Source of the DNA: Cruorifilaria tuberocauda
Lineage: Eukaryota; Nematoda; Chromadorea; Rhabditida; Onchocercidae
Assembly (NCBI GenBank): GCA_013365365.1
Contig: JABVXU010000294.1
Span: 1-64,000 of the forward strand
DNA length: 64,000 nt
Direction of reading: 5' to 3'
Shown here one piece after another: positions 25,001 to 38,641 of the stretch (positions are counted from its first letter, which is position 1; every line of letters begins with the position of its first letter). A program made the position numbers and the translations under genes. The notes under the pieces are model-generated. The model had not been told where the DNA came from. It worked only from the letters and a program-made list of their open reading frames with translations, and searched no databases.

Positions 25001-27602
25001 AACATCCAACATTTGCATCTTACAAAATCTAATCATTTTGTTATAGTTATTTAAGCTTTATAATGCTTTGATCATTCAGCTCATAACAGTACTAACATCA
25101 TACTTGACTTTCTTTCCGAAATGGTACTAAAACGCAACTTCAAGATTTTCTTATTTTAAAATGATTACCTTTAGTATATTTGGATCAGTAAAAGGTTCAT
25201 TTAGGATATGCATATCATTCCACAATGGGAAAGGATCAATTATGTAATCCATTTCACGTGTTGAAATTTGCATAAGACAAGTTAATCCAAGGAATGAGCG
25301 ATGCGCATTATGCTACAGAATATCAGAAATATCGTTTATGAGATCAAAAAAGTAAATGATCGTAAACAAAATTTTAAGAGACACAACTAGAAACTTCTCA
25401 AATAAAATAATGGAACTTTTAAAAAATTAATAAAGTATTTATTTCATGCTAACCACTTGGTTCGTCAATATAACCTGTCATAAGGAAAGTAATGAGACAA
25501 CCGATACCTCAAGATCTACACTGAATTCTCGTTCCTTGTTCAACATATCTCGTAAACTTTTTAATTTCTCTATCGTATCAATGTACATCAATTCAGTATC
25601 CGACAGTGTTTTCAGTGGTTCGACTATTCCAATGGTTAGCTGTCTTGCGGGAATCTGATAAAAACAAGTTTCAAATCATTAAAATAAATTGACTTGACCT
25701 AGTATAAAATATGAGATTTGAAGGTAAAGTACCTTGAAATATGAATAAAGCATTAAGAAACCAAAAATTATAACCTTGAAGTGATTAAGTTCCTTATCAT
25801 AAGGATGTAAACTCGTATCTTCATCGTTGCACCAAATGGTTGTATTAGTACTGTCATTATCAACGATTTGCAAATTCGTTACAACATTTTCCATCGCGTG
25901 ATGTTTTCTCACTAACTTTGGTTTAAATTCCGCAAAGCTATTATCGACCTCAATCCCAAAAACAATCTGTGGTTTCTCCTTTGACTTCTATAAATAAATT
26001 AATCAAATTCAATTTCTTTTGAGTAGAAAGATTGAAAAATAGAGAAAAATTCCGAAACAAAATTTACAAGCGTTAAAGACACTAAATTAAAAAAAAGCCC
26101 ATCTATGAAGAACCGAAAATCCACGAAAAAGCGCCCTCTAAAATTTTCAAAATAGTGTGCGCTTAACAACTGAATACGGGAAGCAAGAACTCTAACATAT
26201 AAGAAGGAAAGTGTCGTGAATGAACTACTAAATTATGCATATGATATAAAACTATATATATATGTAATATTCTTTTAACTTTTCAGGCGTCCAGTCCATA
26301 CAAAAATGTATTTATAAATTGAAGTTTGGAAAATAAATGTTCTACGATTTACAACCAAAAATTACAGTCGCGCATATAACTTTCAAAAATACATATAACG
26401 TGCGCGCATATTAATTAAAAAAGCCATTAAAAATTATATTCTAAGTTTCAAATTTTGTTTAAGTTTACCAGCAAAGGCACAGCAGTAGTAATCGTTGATG
26501 ATAACAGTTTGTCCTTATTTCCTGGTAAACGTCGCAAAAGTGCAGTATAGCGGCCCTGTCTCTCAAATAGTGTTTGTTCAGATGCAACCGTACTTTCTGC
26601 ATCGAGAATTTGCTGCGGTACCACCACTTCCTCCATACGCCTAGCTCTTTGCAATAAATCCAGTAAGATACCCTGCAAACTAAATGAATAAACTAGCTTA
26701 AAAGCGAGCAAGAATTTCGCAGAATTGTTGATATAATTGAAGATGGCATACGGCTCGTTCGCAGATGCTGTCATTTGCTTCAACGATTCGATCCAAGAAT
26801 TCATCGAGATCATTAATCCTCGCTGGTATCGGAATTCGACAACCAGCATTCCGCAATACTTCACGTAACCTGAAAACAAAAAAAAATAGTCTAGCCGTAG
26901 AAAGTCTAAGTTTTCTTAGAAACACGAATTTATATATACATATATATGAAACTTACATAACGGTAATCCTTCTTTGCTGTTCCATCATAAGATTTGCATA
27001 CACCGGAAAGCTTGCATACAATTCATAACCTTCAGTACGCATCGGTAAAGCATTTGCCTCCCCAACAGCTCGGACTGCACATAATTTCACATCCTGAACC
27101 AGAGTTATACTTCGAATTGATTACGGGACAATTTAGAAATTTGATAATATCAAGCACAGGATTATGTCATTGTTATATCACTGCTCTATCATTGTTGTGA
27201 AAACTATAAAAATGAACTGTGGTTGAAATTATACAACAAAATTATTGGATCATTATAATTCTGTTATCATTGCTATATGCAATGATGATAACAGAAAGCT
27301 TGTAATTCTTTAACTTAAAAAAATACGGGAAAACATGAAGTAATATAAAATATCAGAAATATTATTCGAAACTGATAGTTTTAAAAATTAGATTTGCAAA
27401 TAATATAAACTGAATCCAAAGCACGGATACTTATCACTGGATGGACAATACAGTGTAATTACTAATGAATCTTGAAAAGCAAGCTACATCAGTAAAATAC
27501 TTTTTTACAACAGTTATTTCTCGAATTTTTCATAAAATGAACCCATACTTTTACTGCATCCAAAACGCCACTCGGATAACTGGTTGATTGCTCTTCACTC
27601 AT
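22022..27602 (-). CDS. exos-10: Exosome component 10 (Rrp6), nuclear 3'-5' exoribonuclease, 15 exons
   Basis: Minus-strand exons: 27549-27602, 26957-27093, 26752-26869, 26469-26672, 25775-25987, 25508-25654, 25169-25312, 24759-24949, 24446-24602, 24014-24199, 23648-23862, 23060-23327, 22746-22853, 22355-22465, 22022-22234. All join in phase to 821 residues, close to the usual length of the family. Residues 1-110 match the PMC2NT region that binds the Rrp47/C1D partner. The DEDD-Y exonuclease core is complete: Exo I SVDLE (D289, E291), Exo II GGESDIVWLQ (D347), Exo III YARSD (Y412, D416). NVFD-type NMFDTYKAMRLLN sits between them. An HRDC domain follows at about 456-600. The C-terminal tail is charged with lysine-rich clusters and a DYSTFDPDIF motif resembling the family's FDYS element. 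It trims rRNA, snoRNA and aberrant transcripts as the nuclear exosome's distributive nuclease. It is divergent from ALG9. Confidence 0.95.
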
Positions 27603-27618
27603 TCCAAAAGATCACAAT

Positions 27619-27629
27619 CTGTAATCAAA
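27619..27629 (-). promoter_or_regulatory. Probable trans-splice acceptor of exos-10 (TTTGATTACAG)
   Basis: This acceptor-like site ends 16 nt before the start ATG at 27602 on the minus strand. The short leader fits spliced-leader addition. Confidence 0.45.
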
Positions 27630-28877
27630 TATAAGTGTATATTCATATAATTTTCATCTATGTATAAAAATATATATAGCTGATATACGTGTTAAAATGA
27701 CAATTATAAAGAATGAAACTCTTTTTAATGCTCAGATACCGATTCTAAATAAAATTAATTTAATTCTACAAAATTTGATACTTTAAAATTTTCAGCAAAA
27801 ATACACCAATTGAAATCTTCAAAAAAATCCTAACATTTGATGCACTCATACGACAAAAGTACTGTACTTATATTGTTGAAAAATTAATTTACAATTTTTT
27901 TAAACCTTATAAGCAAATACAAAAACAATTAGATATTGGAAAATTTGATTGACAACACTGAAAGAGATCATTTATGTTTATCCCACTGAACACCAAATGT
28001 TTCTCTTTTTGCTGCGATGAATATGCAAAATAAGTTTAGGTTGTAATTTTAATTCCGATCAATGATACCTTTCAAATCATAAAACATTATATACGCACTA
28101 CAGCGTCGTTAAAACACTTAAAATGAGGACTTGTACATATGATACAATTCGTTACATTAAAAAACTCCATTAACATTGTATTTGGCTAATATTCAACAAC
28201 TTTAAATAATATTTTTAACAAAACTTTGAACAGATTTTTAATGTTATAAACCAAAAGTTTGTCTAATTAAATCCCAAACTTTCCAATAATTCTCCCAATT
28301 TAAAACTTGGGCAACCTCAAACTTACCTTCAACCTCACGTGACCCCTATAGCGTCACTTAACGTCATACCACCAACCACTGCAACATTCATCGTCTCTTT
28401 CTAACGGAATATCATCCATAACAGATGATTTGTGCAACAACCTGATCCCTTGATCACTTTAATTTAGTTTTTCCTTGATCTTCTTTTTCTCTCTTCTGTG
28501 ATTTGTAACTTTCTACTGGGTTATTTCTTTTCGGACATCACTATATCTCATAAGTTTGCCAGAATTATTTCTGACTTCTATTATGCATGACATTTTTAAC
28601 GTTAGACAAAATTGAAATCGTAAAATTATCAGAATGTATTGAAATGAAGTTTTTGAAAATTTATAAAGATTTCATCAGAAAATTGTAATTAGTAAAGAAA
28701 AAAAGCAGCAGCACTAATAAAATTTTCTCTCGGAGTGTTATATTTCAAATGTTGATTAGAGACAATATTCCACTCACACTTTTGTTTGTTTGTTTGTTTG
28801 TTCATCGTTCTGTGATCGTAACGATCTTTCAAAAGAATATCTGTGATGTATTTAATTGTTATGGCGTATATAGCATT
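27630..28877. promoter_or_regulatory. Divergent promoter region between exos-10 and ALG9, with E-box
   Basis: No gene lies between the two divergent start codons. A symmetrical E-box TCACGTGA sits at 28335-28342. The words GCGTCACTT and ACGTCAT, similar to cAMP-response elements, follow at about 28351-28367. A (GTTT)n run lies at about 28784-28802 just upstream of ALG9. There is no clear TATA box. Confidence 0.45.
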
Positions 28878-31800
28878 ATGACAAAGAAGAATATGTCGTT
28901 GGTGAAACAAACATCCAATCGGCTGATAATAAGATCACAACTCTCACCAACAGATAAGCAGGCGAAGGATGAGCAGCCAACAGCAATATCACCGTTGCAA
29001 GCCAATGTATTATGGAATTATCCAGCATTGGATTCATTTTCTAAACTTTATATTCCTGGAGGACAAATAGATTTGGAATGGCAACCATCGATTTCATTAG
29101 TTTTTAAAGTAAAGTTTTAAAGTTAAATACCAAATTTTGATAAAACTCAGATTATGAAAATGGTTTTTTTCATTATAACTTTCAAAAATAATCAAATTTT
29201 TAAAATTCACGAAATGGTTTTTTTAAAAGTAATCATTTAACTATTCCAGTGTTCATTTTGACAACTTTTGCGAAGTAATTTCATTCTAAAATGTTATTTC
29301 AACATGAAATTTGACTAGTCATTAAAAAATTTTCTATTCCATCACTAACTATCATAAATAATTAGATTATATTTTCCTTCCGAATTTCTGCTGCAATGTG
29401 GAGTATAATAAGCGATTGCGATGAAGTGTACAATTATTGGGAGCCCCTTCATTTATTTCTTTATGGCACCGGCTTTCAGACATGGGAATACTCACCATTG
29501 TATGCTATACGGTTCGTTCTTGCATTTAAATTAACAAGTTAATTTTAGGTGTCATATTCTAGTAGTTCAGAATATTGGACTACATTATTGTAAACTAGGA
29601 TCTGTTATAGCCGTCTTTTTTTTCTCCTCTAAAATTTATGATCCGCTTTCAAATACATGCCGAAAACAAAAAAATCCAAAGGTCTGAATAATATTGGGTT
29701 ATCGGAAACTGTCAGTGGCGCATATCATTTATATTTCTCCAGTTCTAATATATATGCTAATAAAAGTTATGGTAAGTGATTGTTGTCGCTTCATGTCTCT
29801 TGGATGATAGATAACATTGGGCTGTCTCTCTAACAGAATATAGTATCTCATTAGAATTTCAATATTCCTGTAAATCGTTATACTGTTAGACAACTAGCTC
29901 TTCAGGTTACATTCTTGATCGCTCAGTCTTCGAAGCTGAGCGTTGATAATATGATAAATGATAAACTTATTTTAGCTGACACTTCTGTATTCAAAATTTA
30001 TTGGTACTCATCGTAACTTTTTTTCTCCTCTAATAACCGTTATCGTTTGTTTGTACCATTTTAGAAAAGGAAAATTGGCTTAGATACTTTTAATGAAAAT
30101 TCGAATTCCAGATCATATTTATATATATTAGTGCATTATGGACCCGCTGCAATATTAAAAAGGATATTTTTCGCTAACAAATTAGGCGTTTTCATTACAA
30201 TGCGTTGCCTATTGGGATTGTTCAACGTAGCTGCTGAAATTAAAATGTATCGAGCAATTTGTTCACGGTTCGGGAACAGTATTGCTCGAATATATGTTAT
30301 ACTAACATCACTTTCATCTGGAATGTTCATCGCGAGGTTTCGCTTTGTTCGTAGTGCTTGTTGAAAGGTTTTAGTATTTGGGACTGATTGTTGGTGGTTT
30401 TTCTGTTAGCAATTTTATCTTCCAAATATATTTCAAATGATTTGAAATCATAGAAATTATAGAATTGAAAGAAAAAGGAACCCATCCATCCATAAAGTTA
30501 TAATCATACACCGTATCCTATTATATTTATTACTTTTCCAATCAACAGTCCTTTTCAAGTGAAATTTAATAACGATATAGCTAGACCTAATGTTAGCTAT
30601 CATATGAACTGAACCTTTTCAAACTATTTCTCTGATTCTGCTGGTTTTCGATAACTATGCAAAACTTTAAATTAAATTAGCTTCATGAATCATATGTTTC
30701 GTACTAACGTTTGGAAAATATGTTATTTCAGTTGCGCATTCCTCCCATCATCTTTTAGTATGTCAGCAAATTTGTTCGCTATGGCAGCATACATCAATGA
30801 AGAATGGTTTCTTTTTTTTAGTTTAGCTATTTTATATCCATTCAAAAATATCATATTTTGCAAAAAAAAATTGGAATATCTTTCCAGAGCTGAATTTATA
30901 AATTAAAAATTAACATAAATTTAATTCTAATACTTTATTCGTCTTTTCTATTTCCACCAGTAGATATATCTGGAATGGAATTAATATATATTGTAAATGT
31001 AATACTTTCGAATCCCAAAATCAGTTTAAACTTCATGACAGTCTTGAGAGAGAGAGAATTATGACTGACATATTACTGAAATGATATAGTACTCGATACG
31101 TGATATTGGATATTTTTGTATTTTTTTGAATAAACAGATCTTGTTTCTAGGACCACAGCGATATCGTTTACCGCGTTGAGTGCATTGATGAGTTGGCCGT
31201 TTGCAGCCATACTTGGTTTACCAATTGTTCTTGAAATGCTAATTATTCGACCTCGTGAATTAGCCTTTACCTTTTATAACTATGCATTGATTTCTGGTTC
31301 TACTGTTATCATAGCTTTGGTTATCGTTGATTCTTATTATTTTGGTAAAATCGTTCTGGTAAGTTTAATTTTGAAACTTTTAAGGATTCAATTATAAATT
31401 TGAACATCTTGTAATTCTTGGCATCATTTTCAGGCACCACTGAACATTATTCTGTACAATGTATTTTCGTCACATGGGCCAGATCTTTATGGTGTTGAAG
31501 ATGCGAAATTTTACATCAAAAATTTGTTGCTTAATTGGAATGTCGTTATTATCCTGTTTCCATTTGTGGTACCGGTTGCAGGATTAGCATACATCTGGTC
31601 ACGTTCATCTCCGCAACTAGTACATTCCATAGCTCGCGGTTGTTTCAATGAATCTTATTTTGATGACTGATTTTTTCCTAGTTTTTTTTGTTACTGTTTT
31701 CGGTGATATCAATCTGATTTCCATTGAACTATTAGGATATGGATATGAAACCTATTTTGAATTGGCCATAAATATATTTGTAAAAGAAAAGTACTACTGT

Positions 31801-33818
31801 CCTTATTCCTCCGAACATCCGTTACTGTGCTGTTATTTTTTCAAATTTGTCTAGAAGAGAACACTTTTTCTTCAGGACAAAATTTAAATTAAATTTACAT
31901 GAGTTTTTATAGAAATGTCATATGTTTATTGGAAACGCTTCTTACCGATCCTTTTTATTTTTCTATCAGTTGTTCTCTGGTTTGCAGTATTTTTTTGGCA
32001 ATCTCATAAGGAGGAGCGATTTTTGTTTCCTATTTATCCTCTTATCGCTATTTTGGCCGCCATTACGCTTGACGCCTTACCTCGGTGAGTTTTTACTGAT
32101 ATTTTATTCATAATACTTTAACTCTTACCTCATATTCTTTCGTTCCTTTTTTTTCAAATCTTTCAAATGATGTCTCTTATTAATTATTTTAGGGTTGGTA
32201 TTTATCTGTTTGGCGGAAAATCACGACGCTTTTGGCAGGCATGCATTGTAGGGTGGTTGTTGATTTTCGCGACATTGTCTATTTCCCGATCAGCTGCACT
32301 TTATCGGAATTTTTTCTCACCAATGGAAGTATACAAAGTGCTCAATGAACATATGCTTGATTATAGTAATCGTAACGAATTGTATAGTGCTGATAATGTG
32401 AGCTTTTGACTGATCGAATAGAAGTTTTTAGTCTCGAATAAATGAGGCCTTTAATCATTTATTATTAAAAATCAACTTTATTATGATTCTTATGAGCGAA
32501 ACTATAACAATTGAATAGTTGAATTCTTCAAATTAAACTTTATAAATTTTTTAACGCTTGTTTTGATTCAGTCATTTCCAAAAGTTCAGTTTTTTGATAA
32601 TGTTTAATAATATCACTTGTTTAGAACAGCATGGTGATACACATTTGTATCGGTAAAGAGTGGTATCGATTTCCATCTTCTTTCTTTTTACCATCCGGTA
32701 TAAAAAACAGTAAAAATCAAGTACTGATTGCGGAGTTGGATTTTATAGAAAGCGAATTTGCTGGTTTGCTGCCAAAACCATATATGAAAGGTTCTTTACC
32801 GGAAATTACACGCGCGATACCAACAGGGATGAATGATCTTAATCGGAAGGAAATTAGTAGGTCAATGTTTTTACATTCTTACCAGAACTTTCCGACTTAT
32901 TTTCGGGCTTATATTTTAAGTAATTTTTTCCATTTAAGATTTGTAAGTACTGGTTCAGACGTAACATCGTTTGTTAAGTGTTTAGCTAAGTAATAGTAAC
33001 TTGAGCAAACGAGAAACACATAGAGAATGATTTGCCTTCTTTGTGATTACTTTGTAAATATTTTCTGCAGCGTAAACATTGCTTAGTTTTTTATTATAAA
33101 ATTAATTTCTTGCTGGAATTGATGGTAAACTTTGTAGTTTTGTCAAGTTTTTTCATGTTGAAATATTTCGGAATCTCTGGAATTTTCACTGAATTTTGAT
33201 AAATTTTTTTAGTTCCTTAAAAAATTCTCTAATATATTTTTAGATATGTTGATATTAGACAGTGCGATTTTTTGGTTGATTTGGAAACTCCGGATGCTAC
33301 TATACTTGAACCCAATTATGCGAAACAGGTAATAATTTTTGTATCATCATATTCCCAGCAGGTATTCGTTATTGTTATCTAGCGTATGAATATTTTTAGT
33401 TATTAATAATTAGAGTTAAATGGTTTCGGCAAAATATTCTGTTTCCAGTTTTAATATTTGATGATTTCCCATCATTTTAATTTAAATTGAACCTTAAATA
33501 CGATTACTTACATAAATTTTCCCTCTCCTTCAACTAGTTAAAGACTTCTGCTTCAGCTCTTATTCAAAAACTAATTCAAAATAATAAATGCTCGGCTAAT
33601 TCCTTTCGTATGTTATTTGATTCACCAAGTCCAGTATTTCATTTAACTTGTAGATAAGCATTTGGCGTTCGGTAGTGAAGAAGAACTTTCTATTATCATC
33701 CTATTCTCACCCTATTTATCGTTCATTTTATATCCCGTTTATAACTGGTTCTTACAACGTTTACGGTAGTTATCATCTGCTCGAAAGGATTCATGTTACT
33801 CACGATGAAATATTGTAA
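28878..33818 (+). CDS. algn-9: ALG9 alpha-1,2-mannosyltransferase (GT22 family), 11 exons
   Basis: Exons: 28878-29108, 29366-29511, 30112-30336, 30732-30806, 31151-31358, 31434-31638, 31913-32084, 32193-32397, 32625-32860, 33244-33328, 33654-33818. All phases agree, giving 650 residues. The luminal motif SDCDEVYNYWEPLH (about 93-106) has the acidic residues expected at the catalytic loop. FQTWEYSP, GPDLYGVED and the GT22 signature HKEERFLFP (395-403) follow. About ten hydrophobic helices span the chain. CIGKEWYRFPSSFFLP and SRYVDIRQCDFLVDLET mark the C-terminal part. The enzyme adds the seventh and ninth mannoses to the dolichol-linked oligosaccharide in the ER lumen, using dolichol-phosphate-mannose. 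The alternative start at 28893 is possible. Donors of exons 4 and 6 (GTTTCT, GTTGTT) are weak but fixed by phase and family continuity. Confidence 0.95.
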
Positions 33819-36025
33819 AAAAGTCTCCTACTTAGGTATTCTTTTTCATTATTTAGTTATAAATGGAACTATTTTGCATAATTTATTATATGAATTTATT
33901 ATATGTGGATCTATGTGGATAGATCGGTTCAGTGAAATGTAACTCAAAATTCCAAAAGAAATATCAGTGCTTTCAATGGCTGTCATCTGCAGATATTACT
34001 CCGAATCTCAGTCCTCAGATTTCCTTGATTATGACGTCGTAATATTGAAGTAATCCTATTGTTTTTATCCTTAATTATGATTTTTACTATAATTTTGTTG
34101 CTCAATGATTTTTATGACTAATTGTACATGCGTTTCAATGAATTATAATTCGAAGAGTTCCACATTTCTCACGCTACGATTTTTGAAATCCTTATAACTC
34201 TCTAACTTCAAATGCAAGTTGATAACACAACTTCATAGCATACTGTCGAATACGATTTTGGTAATTTTCACATTATTTTCAATTTTTCTTCGAAACAATC
34301 TATATACAAATCTATATACTAATTTATTGCTTTTAATAAAAAAACTACACAATTTTATCTTTTATTCGACTTTCCTCTTATAATTAGTTCTTAAGTCTTC
34401 CTTCTATTCTTTTGTTTTGTTCATGTATTTATTTATTTATCGAGAAAAAGAGAGGGAGAGAGGAAGAGAAAGAGAAATGGAGAAAAGAGCTATCTTTCCT
34501 GTATAGACTCTGTTTAAAAGTCATGTTTTTACAATGTTTGCTTTTTTTGCCTGTAATTAAATTCCCTCCCCTCTTCCTCGCCCCTTCATACTGGTTAATA
34601 AACTATGTTATCACAATGTGGATTTGAGAATTGAAATAATTGGTATTTTTAAAGAACTTTTCTTAGTAAGAATCTTTGTTTCATCACTTTGTTTTTTTCT
34701 GATATTTTTGTAAGTAATGAAATCTTTATAAAAAAGAGAAAAAATAAGGTATTTTGGCTCACATTAGCACGCGGAAATATTGGTTCGCGAAATCATAGTA
34801 AAATAAATTTATAAATTGGCTCTGAATTATAGTTAATTTCGTTTCAGAGGTTTTAATTGGTAAACAAGGATAAATATTCATCACGCTTATTATTATTATG
34901 ATTATACTATTATCAATGTGTTAGTGATAGTAACTCCCATAATATCTAATGATTCGAAATGTCCTGGAGCGATTTTATCACTCTTCTCGTAATAAAATTA
35001 AAAAAAAAACCTGTTTTGCATTGCCAATGATTAATGTGGCAGCATTGTTGTCAGGTAGAAAATAATAACAATGCAAGATTTCAGGAAAAAACTACAATCC
35101 ATAGAATTTGTCTTTTCATACCTGAGCGTAAAAATCAGTATGAAAAGGTAGCGGTTCCTTATAATGCTCACTTATTTATTCACATTTCATGACATATCAA
35201 TTATACCATTATAAATGTTCAAATTTTCCAAATTCAAATTTATATCTAATTTTTCGAAAATGAGAGCATAATGTAGAAAGTACGTAAGAATAAAATTAAA
35301 TCTTAACACGGAAGATGACATAACCATAATTTTGTTATGTGTGAAATAATGCTGAATCGAATTATAGTAATTTCGGTAATGAATGATTGAGAAGGGACGA
35401 AGAAACAAACTTAGACGATTAATATTGTTAAATTTTATGAAGAAAAAATCGAAATACAGGAAAGATCGGACATGCAAATGTACCAGAAAATACCGAAAAT
35501 TCTTCCCGAATAACTAATTGATTTCTAAGTCAGGCAAATATCCTTTCCGACCAATTAATTTATCCTTCTCGAAAAATTCATATGATTATGTGATTGATTT
35601 TTCAATTATTTTTACAATATTTCATTAATGTGCAATTGTTGTTGTCTCATCTTCATAACTTATTGTGTATTCTTTATTTATTGTCAACATGCGTATAAAT
35701 TTGATCATCACGTTCTTACAAAGAAATTGTAAGACATGTCGCGCTGTGTGAAGCACACGTATTGCTTATTGTATGCACTGCATATGCTTAAAAAATGATA
35801 AATATAATAAAAATTTGATAAGGATAAATATCTTAGGCACGCAGTTGTTAATAGTATGAAACAAATCCATCTTAGAATGATCAGTATGATCAATGGAATT
35901 AACAATACTCCATCTTATCTTATAGTAATAGTGAACTGCTTGCAGCATTCGTTCACCGATTTCATTTGCGATAGATATCTTGCACGGATGCATACTCGCT
36001 ACATAACAAATAATAATGCAGAGTT
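33819..36025. other. Convergent intergenic region between ALG9 and mS22
   Basis: The region should contain the 3' UTRs of both genes. It holds a purine-rich GAGA tract at about 34440-34484. An open frame at 35187-35477 (minus) is rich in Phe, Leu, Ile and Asn and shows no family. A more coding-like short frame next to the mS22 stop is listed separately. Confidence 0.6.
35766..35993 (-). CDS. Candidate 75-residue ORF just downstream of mS22, unrecognised
   Basis: On the minus strand, 32 nt after the mS22 stop, an ATG opens a 75-codon frame beginning MHPCKISIANEIGERMLQAV. Its first half is richer in G+C than the surroundings. A TGTTATGTAG acceptor-like site lies only 5 nt upstream. The second half is hydrophobic and low in complexity. 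It could be a downstream operon cistron, a longer 3' exon, or just 3' UTR. I recognise no domain. Confidence 0.22.
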   Translation of the reverse strand: MHPCKISIANEIGERMLQAVHYYYKIRWSIVNSIDHTDHSKMDLFHTINNCVPKIFILIKFLLYLSFFKHMQCIQ

Positions 36026-38610
36026 TTATTTCTTACTATCCTTTTTATTCTGCCGATTCCTACCCCTGCGTGATTTTCCATCTAATTTTTGCATCTGTTC
36101 GAGCGCATCAGATGAACCACGTACCACCCGTACATCATAACTTTCAGCCATTTCACCAAGTGGTCCTTCCGGACTCACGAAACTTTCTTTATCTATTGTC
36201 AAAGTGTGCTGAAATAGTTTAAATATATAAAAGTTATTACTCACTTTTATAATATAAAAATTGTTGTTAAAAGATGAATTTTAATGACTGCAGAAAAACT
36301 AATCCTAAAAAGCAAAGAAATTTCAATACTTCACCTCTTTTTCGCTTTTTATTTCCATGCTAACCTCACTTTCACCAATCTTGATTTCTTCTTGCTTCTT
36401 CTTCGTTGTCCTTATTAAATCGCGTATAGTGGCTTCATAATCCATATTTTCTTTCGCATATTGCTGCAAAAAATCAGAAATACGGGAGAAAAAAAGTTAT
36501 ATATTATAATCACCATACCTCTAACACTTTCAAATCATCCGCATCCTTCATCTGACAGCTCCACAGTTCATCTGGGTAGATTGCTTTGATTAGACGTACT
36601 AAATTTGCAGCGTCCTCAATTCTGAAACAAAATGCAAATGAGGTGAATCCACCGATATTCTAAAAAAGGAAAAATTATTCATAATGAAAGGATAGACTTG
36701 CTTCTTCTCGACTGCGTAATGATTTAGTAGAGATGCAAATTTGTTATTTAATACGAGGTAGAAGACGAATGGACCAAAATGTCTTGTAGAAGATAGATTT
36801 GCAAATTTATTTCCGCTTTCTGTACGATCAAATATTACATGACAAAGCTGAAATTTGTAAAAATTTCGTAGAATTTTTATGTAAAGGAATAAAAAAAAAG
36901 TTTAGAGAAAACCGATATTTGTTTAGCTTAACTTGGATTTTTTTTGTTGGTAACTTATAAAATATTTGATAAAAATAAAATTTTGCAGAACCACAATTTT
37001 CGCTCGAAAATATTGAAATAAAAAGCATAATGAATTGATTTAAACTAACCTTAATGAACACAGGATCATTCGGTAGATAATAATGGCAAGCCCAATCAAG
37101 GACGTATTCGTGGTCATCCCTATCCAATGCCATCTAAATGAATATTTCACTGTAGGACTGACTCATAGCATGTAGAATTTTGATACTAGTCCCTAAATTA
37201 GCCACTATTTCTAACAGTCAACCTGTAAATATGGATCTTTGAATAGTGGTGGCTCATATATTGGTCGGTACTGATGACCTTTATAAACTCTTGTCATTCG
37301 ATCTCGTTCTTCTGGTGTTGCACTCCGTAACGTACCGTCTGTTTCACGTACAACAACTGAGCGCACCTATAATAAAGACCATAGTTATTAATAATGATGA
37401 AAATAATGCATTTGAAAACAAAAGCAGATATGAATAATTTTACCTGAACTCCTAGACCAAAAGAAAGATCCGTGAAGACATATTTACTGTTATCAAAGCC
37501 TTTGATTTCTGGATCATTGGCTAAAATAATCGGTGTACTGCAACGAGGTTCTAGTACAGGAACAAACTGCAGAAAATTCATTCCTATTTCTTCCATGCTT
37601 TTCACTGTCTGAAATAATCATATTTCAGTTAAACTTATTGGAGTGTGAAATCGATTTGCAGTACAAACAATATTTAATCTGCAATCTGTCAGGAGAATGC
37701 CTGACGGCACAATTATAAGTAACAGACTTTATGCAAAATGAATGATACAATATTAAATTTATATATCATAAAAGAATTTCAGCTCTGAAATTTTGAAATT
37801 ATACTTTCTCGTAAGCTTCATCTGTCATCAAAGCATAATGTGAACGTTGAGGTTGAGTGATTTGCCGGCTGCTGAATAGTTTCTCCCTAATATTTGATCC
37901 CGCAAGCCGTTTTAATAAACTCTGAATATCATTTCTGGTAAAGAGACGTTCCACATCAAATTTATTGCTACCACTAGCCTCATGCGACTCAGCCGTTATT
38001 CTGCAACACATATTTGACACATCCTCAACAAAAAAAGTCGTTTATTGAATCCTGATAAATCACTTTTCATAATTGATAGCACTTCAAACTTCAAGCTGAT
38101 ACTAATCCTTTATCATCAAAAACCGAGATTTGAAATGTCTTCGATCTAAAAACATAGGGTATTGTAATATATGCTAGACTAGATTAATTCCTTCCCGAAG
38201 TTTTCCGAAACGTTTAATACTTATTCAGTACTTTTTATAGAAAAAATACTTTTTAAAACTACTTTTGCCTCTCAAATATAATTACATTCAAGACATTGTA
38301 TGTATTAACTCATAATTTACTTTTATTTAACCAAAATATATAAGTCATCTTGAACTTGATCTGAATGACAAACTTGTTCAGAATAATAAATTATCTTACA
38401 TAGGGACACATTAACTTCACACTAAAACAGTAAACTGACTAAAAACAAATAATCTATTGCCGCTCCCTTACTTACTTCACTTTAATTAAAATCAGTATAA
38501 TCTCACTCTGTCCGTTTAATCCAAGCAGAATAGAAATTTCTCCGCATTGCCATATGATTATAATTTTTTGATCTTACCAATAATCTCCATAAACGTTTGT
38601 TCACAACCAT
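36026..38610 (-). CDS. mrps-22: Mitochondrial small-subunit ribosomal protein mS22 (MRPS22), 9 exons
   Basis: Minus-strand exons: 38507-38610, 37805-38000, 37444-37608, 37223-37366, 37050-37133, 36702-36847, 36519-36621, 36335-36463, 36026-36208. All join in phase to 417 residues, somewhat longer than the vertebrate protein. The N-terminus is Arg/Lys-rich without acidic residues, like a mitochondrial presequence. Family landmarks include KYVFTDLSFGLG, SVVVRETDGTLRSATPEERD, RVYKGHQYRPIYEPPLF and SSTRHFGPFVFYLVLNNK. The last exon adds a charged tail ending RRGRNRQNKKDSKK. mS22 is a metazoan-specific protein of the mitoribosome small subunit. Intron 6 starts with GCAAGT and so is a GC-AG intron; no GT donor restores the frame there. 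The gene is divergent from GIGYF. Confidence 0.93.
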
Positions 38611-38641
38611 ATTTTGAACAGCACGAAATAATCAGTCAAGT

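Noticed and set aside
31005..31020. TTTCGAATCCC resembling a tRNA B-box
   Set aside because: No cloverleaf can be drawn around it and it lies in an ALG9 intron without an A-box at the right distance.
35187..35477. 96-codon minus-strand ORF
   Set aside because: Composition is Phe/Leu/Ile/Asn-rich as in chance AT-rich frames; no splice support or family.
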